6,302 bases of DNA from Candidatus Zymogenus sp. (lineage in GTDB: Bacteria > Desulfobacterota > Zymogenia > Zymogenales > Zymogenaceae). Positions 4,927 through 6,302 of the stretch are shown piece by piece. Position numbers and translations under genes: made by a program. The notes under the pieces were generated by a model. That model was not told the DNA's origin and did no database searches. It saw only the letters and a list, made by a program, of their open reading frames with translations. The first letter of the stretch is position 1. Every line of letters starts with the position of its first letter. The stretch lies in contig JAUWME010000149.1 in assembly GCA_030613285.1 (NCBI GenBank), positions 1-6,302 of the forward strand, in the 5' to 3' direction.

Positions 4927-6228
4927 ATGATCTATGATGCAGAATTTGAGTGTATTTCAAGAGGAGAACTCGAAATTCTTCAGCTCAAAAGACTTCGTGA
5001 GGTGGCTAATAGGCTGTACGAAAATGTGCCATTTTCAAAGAAAAAGTTTGATGATGCGGGTATTAAACCAGATGATATTAAAAATATTGGTGATCTAAAA
5101 AATCTTCCGTTTACATACAAAGAAGATCTGAGAGATAACTATCCCTTTGGCCTTTTTACAGTGCCAATGGATGACATCGTTAGAATTCATGCATCTTCGG
5201 GAACTACGGGAAAGCCGACGGTTGTTGGATATACACAAAACGATATTTATACATGGTCTGGTTTGATGGCCAGGACTTTGGCCTCAGCTGGGGTTACAAA
5301 GAGCGATATAATCCACAACGCCTACGGATATGGACTTTTTACCGGCGGTCTTGGTTTCCACTACGGCGCTGAGACGCTGGGGGCATCGGTTATTCCTATC
5401 TCTGGCGGTAACACAAAACGCCAAATAATGATAATGCAAGATTTTGGCCCAACAGTCTTGACCTGCACGCCTTCTTATGCGCTTCATCTTTCTGAAGTGG
5501 CAGAAGACCTGGGTGCCGATTTCAAAAAGATGAAACTTAAGGTTGGGGTCTTTGGGGCAGAGCCTTGGTCCAACAAAATGCGTGAAGAGATCGAAAATAA
5601 ATTGAACCTTGATGCAATTGATCTCTACGGGTTGTCTGAGATAATCGGGCCGGGTGTCTCATCAGAATGCATCGAAGCCAAAGATGGACTTCACATCTTC
5701 GAGGATCATTTCATCCCAGAAATCATTGATCCTGACACCGAGGAAGTCCTCCCGTATGGAGAAAAGGGGGAGCTTGTTTTTACGACAATAACCAAACAAG
5801 CCCTCCCACTAATTCGCTATCGGACAAAAGATATTTCGGTTCTTAACCCAGAGCCTTGCAAATGCGGCAGAACCCATGTTCGTATGGAGAGAGTAAGCGG
5901 TCGTACAGATGATATGCTTATCATCCGGGGGGTAAATGTTTTCCCGTCGCAGATTGAAAGCGTTTTGCTAAATATTGAAAAAGTGGAGCCTCACTACCAG
6001 TTGATTGTGGAGAGGGAAGGGGCCCTTGATATTCTCAAAGTAAATGTCGAGGTTAACGAATCGGTGTTTTCAGATGAGATTAAAGGATTGCAGAAACTTG
6101 AGAAGGATATCGAGTTGGAGATAAAAGATCTTCTGGGGGTGAACGTTACAATAAAGCTTGTAGAGCCAAAGACGATCCAGAGAAGTGAAGGGAAAGCTGT
6201 GAGAGTAATCGATAATCGCAAGATTTAG
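4927..6228 (+). CDS. paaK: Phenylacetate-CoA ligase (PaaK-type, AMP-forming arylacetate-CoA ligase)
   Basis: Cytosolic adenylate-forming enzyme of 433 residues that activates phenylacetate or a similar arylacid with ATP and CoA to the aryl-CoA, AMP and pyrophosphate. Motifs in order: phosphate-binding loop SSGTTGKP at 90-97; [16 protein letters not shown] at about 134-149; GAEPWS at 210-215; DLYGLSEI at 232-239; LIRYRTKD ending at Asp302; CKCGR at about 311-315; hinge region [20 protein letters not shown] from 325; and the C-terminal SEGKAVRV with the likely adenylation lysine at 423. Length and motif set are normal. ATG 4927 is chosen because GGAGGT (4915-4920) lies 6 nt upstream; the in-frame TTG at 4924 would leave only 3 nt. 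It follows iorB closely, which suggests that it works on the same arylacetates and arylacetyl-CoAs that IorAB makes. The exact substrate (phenyl-, hydroxyphenyl- or indole-acetate) cannot be read from the sequence. Confidence 0.94.
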   Translation: MIYDAEFECISRGELEILQLKRLREVANRLYENVPFSKKKFDDAGIKPDDIKNIGDLKNLPFTYKEDLRDNYPFGLFTVPMDDIVRIHASSGTTGKPTVVGYTQNDIYTWSGLMARTLASAGVTKSDIIHNAYGYGLFTGGLGFHYGAETLGASVIPISGGNTKRQIMIMQDFGPTVLTCTPSYALHLSEVAEDLGADFKKMKLKVGVFGAEPWSNKMREEIENKLNLDAIDLYGLSEIIGPGVSSECIEAKDGLHIFEDHFIPEIIDPDTEEVLPYGEKGELVFTTITKQALPLIRYRTKDISVLNPEPCKCGRTHVRMERVSGRTDDMLIIRGVNVFPSQIESVLLNIEKVEPHYQLIVEREGALDILKVNVEVNESVFSDEIKGLQKLEKDIELEIKDLLGVNVTIKLVEPKTIQRSEGKAVRVIDNRKI

Positions 6229-6246
6229 GAGGCAAGATTTAGGAGG
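6218..6246 (+). promoter_or_regulatory. Tandemly duplicated Shine-Dalgarno before the ACT-domain gene
   Basis: The 14-base unit GCAAGATTTAGGAG occurs twice back to back (6218-6231 and 6232-6245), followed by G. Each copy carries TAGGAGG. In the first (6226-6232) the TAG is the paaK stop codon. The second (6240-6246) lies 5 nt before ATG 6252 and is the likely working site. Confidence 0.85.
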
Positions 6247-6251
6247 TTATA

Positions 6252-6302
6252 ATGAAAGTTGAACAGATATCGGTGTTTTTGGAGAATAAATCGGGAAGGC
6301 TT
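6252..6302 (+). CDS. ACT-domain protein, 5' end only
   Basis: Seventeen codons are visible before the window ends: MKVEQISVFLENKSGRL. This is the opening beta strand and ligand-loop start of an ACT domain (the usual form is a hydrophobic strand, then ENKPGRL), here with Ser in place of the common Pro. ACT domains bind small ligands, often amino acids, and short ACT proteins are commonly found next to ior and paaK genes in anaerobes. A role in sensing aromatic amino acids or arylacetates is inferred from neighbours only. The start is firm: AGGAGG lies 5 nt upstream. It is 23 nt from paaK and almost surely in the same operon. Confidence 0.8.
   Translation, partial: MKVEQISVFLENKSGRL

Overview
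The window reads as a stretch of an AT-leaning chromosome from an anaerobic, probably Gram-negative bacterium. The best guess is Desulfobacterota (deltaproteobacteria-like). The basis is the gene set: an S-adenosylmethionine (SAM) hydrolase-family protein, a bactofilin, a single-pass membrane TPR protein with a lysine/arginine-rich KISRKKLLKG-type N-terminus, and an oxygen-sensitive indolepyruvate:ferredoxin oxidoreductase with a phenylacetate-CoA ligase. The taxonomic guess is inference. All supported genes are on the + strand.

Layout: (1) 1-684, the 3' part of a SAM hydroxide adenosyltransferase (DUF62) gene running in from the left edge. (2) 685-854, a gap with a near-consensus sigma70 promoter (790-818) for the bactofilin gene at 855-1220. 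(3) 1221-1529, a 309-bp gap almost filled by a degenerate 20-bp tandem repeat with G-rich and a few C-rich units. (4) 1530-2288, the TPR protein, started by TTG behind a strong Shine-Dalgarno (SD). (5) 2261-4125, iorA, overlapping the TPR gene by 28 nt and broken by a single -1 shift in a T5 run at 3369-3373. (6) 4126-4323, an unusually long iorA-iorB gap with a degraded echo of iorA's last ferredoxin motif and competing small hairpins. (7) 4324-4911, iorB. (8) 4927-6228, a PaaK-type aryl-CoA ligase. (9) From 6252, the first 17 codons of an ACT-domain protein behind a tandemly duplicated SD.

How the genes fit together: IorA/IorB would oxidatively decarboxylate aryl-pyruvates (from Trp, Phe, Tyr) to aryl-acetyl-CoA with reduction of ferredoxin. 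The ligase interconverts arylacetate and arylacetyl-CoA. The ACT protein probably binds a small ligand such as an amino acid. This iorA-iorB-paaK-ACT order is a recurring block in anaerobes. The first two genes are unrelated housekeeping or cell-shape functions.

I do not see a wholly new system. The features most worth a second look are the iorA frameshift, the 20-bp repeat array, and the ferredoxin-like echo in the iorA-iorB gap.
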